Assembly: GCA_905250075.1 (NCBI GenBank)
Contig: CAJNOP010000099.1
Location: 389,967-453,966, forward strand
DNA length: 64,000 nt
Origin: Rotaria sp. Silwood1
Taxonomy: Eukaryota > Rotifera > Eurotatoria > Philodinida > Philodinidae
Direction of reading: 5' to 3'
A program made the position numbers and the translations under genes. A model generated the notes under the pieces. That model saw only the letters and a program-made list of their open reading frames with translations. It did no database searches and was not told the origin of the DNA. Below are positions 63,307 to 64,000 of the stretch, piece after piece; the first letter of the stretch is position 1, and every line of letters starts with the position of its first letter.

Positions 63307-63630
63307 ATGGTTTCAAAAAAGTTGTTAGGCACCAGTTTAACTTTTGGGCTACTGATTTTTCTCAACCTTACAGGTAATGTTCAAGGTGATACAATCTATG
63401 AGAGTGTTGCAGAGGCATGCAAATGGTTGAAGGAGAAGATTGGTTATGGATGCGATGGCATGGCAGAACGTTGGATCTGGTCAACTTATATGCGTCTCAG
63501 ATATGGCGTGACAGATTGTAACAGTTTCTGTCAAAAATATCATAAAAAAAGAAGTGGCCGATGTACTACTAACTCAAATTATGACACAAGTACTTGGTGT
63601 CCTAAAGGCCAAACCTGCGCTTGTCAATAG
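63307..63630 (+). CDS. Macin-like secreted antimicrobial peptide precursor
   Basis: A single-exon precursor of 107 residues. The N-terminus (MVSKKLLGTSLTFGLLIFLN onward, cleavage after about residue 27, NVQG) is a signal peptide. The mature part of about 80 residues has eight cysteines in the order C, C, then DCNSFC, GRC, WCPKGQTCAC at the end. Aromatic and basic residues surround the middle of the chain. The DC-x3-C, G-x-C and closing CP-x4-C-x-C spacing matches macins of leeches, hydra and molluscs, which are secreted antimicrobial peptides that act on bacterial surfaces. The assignment rests on spacing, since sequence identity is low. AATAAA at 63715-63720 is the poly(A) signal. No pro-peptide cleavage site is obvious. 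Confidence 0.6.
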   Translation: MVSKKLLGTSLTFGLLIFLNLTGNVQGDTIYESVAEACKWLKEKIGYGCDGMAERWIWSTYMRLRYGVTDCNSFCQKYHKKRSGRCTTNSNYDTSTWCPKGQTCACQ

Positions 63631-63714
63631 AATTTGTATCTAGGACAAAAGTAATTTTACCGCTGTAACCCATTTTATTATGGATGTACCTTGTATTAAT
63701 CACTCATTTCTTTG

Positions 63715-63720
63715 AATAAA
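63715..63720 (+). terminator. Poly(A) signal of the macin-like gene
   Basis: AATAAA 85 bases after the TAG stop, in a suitable position for cleavage just downstream. Confidence 0.6.
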
Positions 63721-64000
63721 ATTTCTTTCTTCTATTCAATATTTGAGACAAGCATTACTTATGCACAGGATCATGAAAAAAGACACATGCTGCTTGAAGA
63801 TGTGTCGTTTTCTTTGAAAAATTGTTTGCTTTGTCGACCAGATTCTAAAAACAATATTTCTCCCAACATCTATACAACAGAACATTTTGTGTACTATCAA
63901 CTTTTTTCCTGCCACGATATCAATTGATATTTAATTCTATAGACTTGCAATGTTTGTTAAAATAAATTCCTTTACTAAAATTACTCTGCGTAACTGATGA

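Noticed and set aside
1-64000. tRNA, rRNA and CRISPR arrays
   Set aside because: None was recognised by eye. Short AT-rich hairpins occur but lack conserved tRNA or rRNA features.

Overview
The window looks like nuclear DNA of an animal, most likely a bdelloid rotifer (inference, from no database). It is AT-rich. Most spliced genes have very short introns (48 to 124 nt) with GT/AG ends. The gene set is metazoan: a rhodopsin-type GPCR, major vault protein, a FEM-1 homolog, a nuclear receptor, WAP-like and macin-like secreted peptides, an NHL/EGF membrane protein, a wax-synthase-like MBOAT enzyme and a DUF3638/DUF3645 giant protein. There are two assembly gaps, 10 N at 10374-10383 and 100 N at 42164-42263.

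Layout. 0.4-1.5 kb holds a GPCR gene (minus) with one in-frame stop. 1.5-7.4 kb is AT-rich with no convincing gene. 7.4-14.2 kb is best read as one spliced gene: signal peptide, NHL propeller, Thr-rich stalk, three EGF-like repeats and a transmembrane anchor. A terminal-inverted-repeat element sits in its first intron. 16.1-18.2 kb is a shortened major vault protein with a hydrophobic tail. 18.9-21.4 kb and 32.3-34.9 kb are the two arms of a roughly 2.5 kb inverted duplication, each carrying one copy of a Cys-rich WAP-like secreted protein. Between the arms lie a wax-synthase-like gene (minus), fem-1 (plus) and a hAT-like non-autonomous transposon nested in an older inverted-repeat block.

35-45 kb is rich in fold-back elements. 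A nuclear receptor gene (minus, 39.7-43.0 kb) has two of them in its second intron, and a decayed nuclear-receptor DNA-binding exon lies head-to-head with it at 43.5 kb. 48.0-48.9 kb is a two-finger CCCH protein (minus). A short minisatellite follows at 49.7-50.0 kb. 51.0-60.5 kb is one long, recently broken DUF3638/DUF3645 gene (minus) with six in-frame stops and four frame changes. 63.3 kb is a small macin-like antimicrobial peptide gene with a clear TATA box and poly(A) signal.

The genes do not form an operon or one pathway. What unites the window is gene decay (GPCR stop, broken DUF3638 gene, shortened vault protein, nuclear-receptor remnant) together with inverted repeats and non-autonomous transposons. 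This would fit a genome in which redundant gene copies are being lost, but that is inference.
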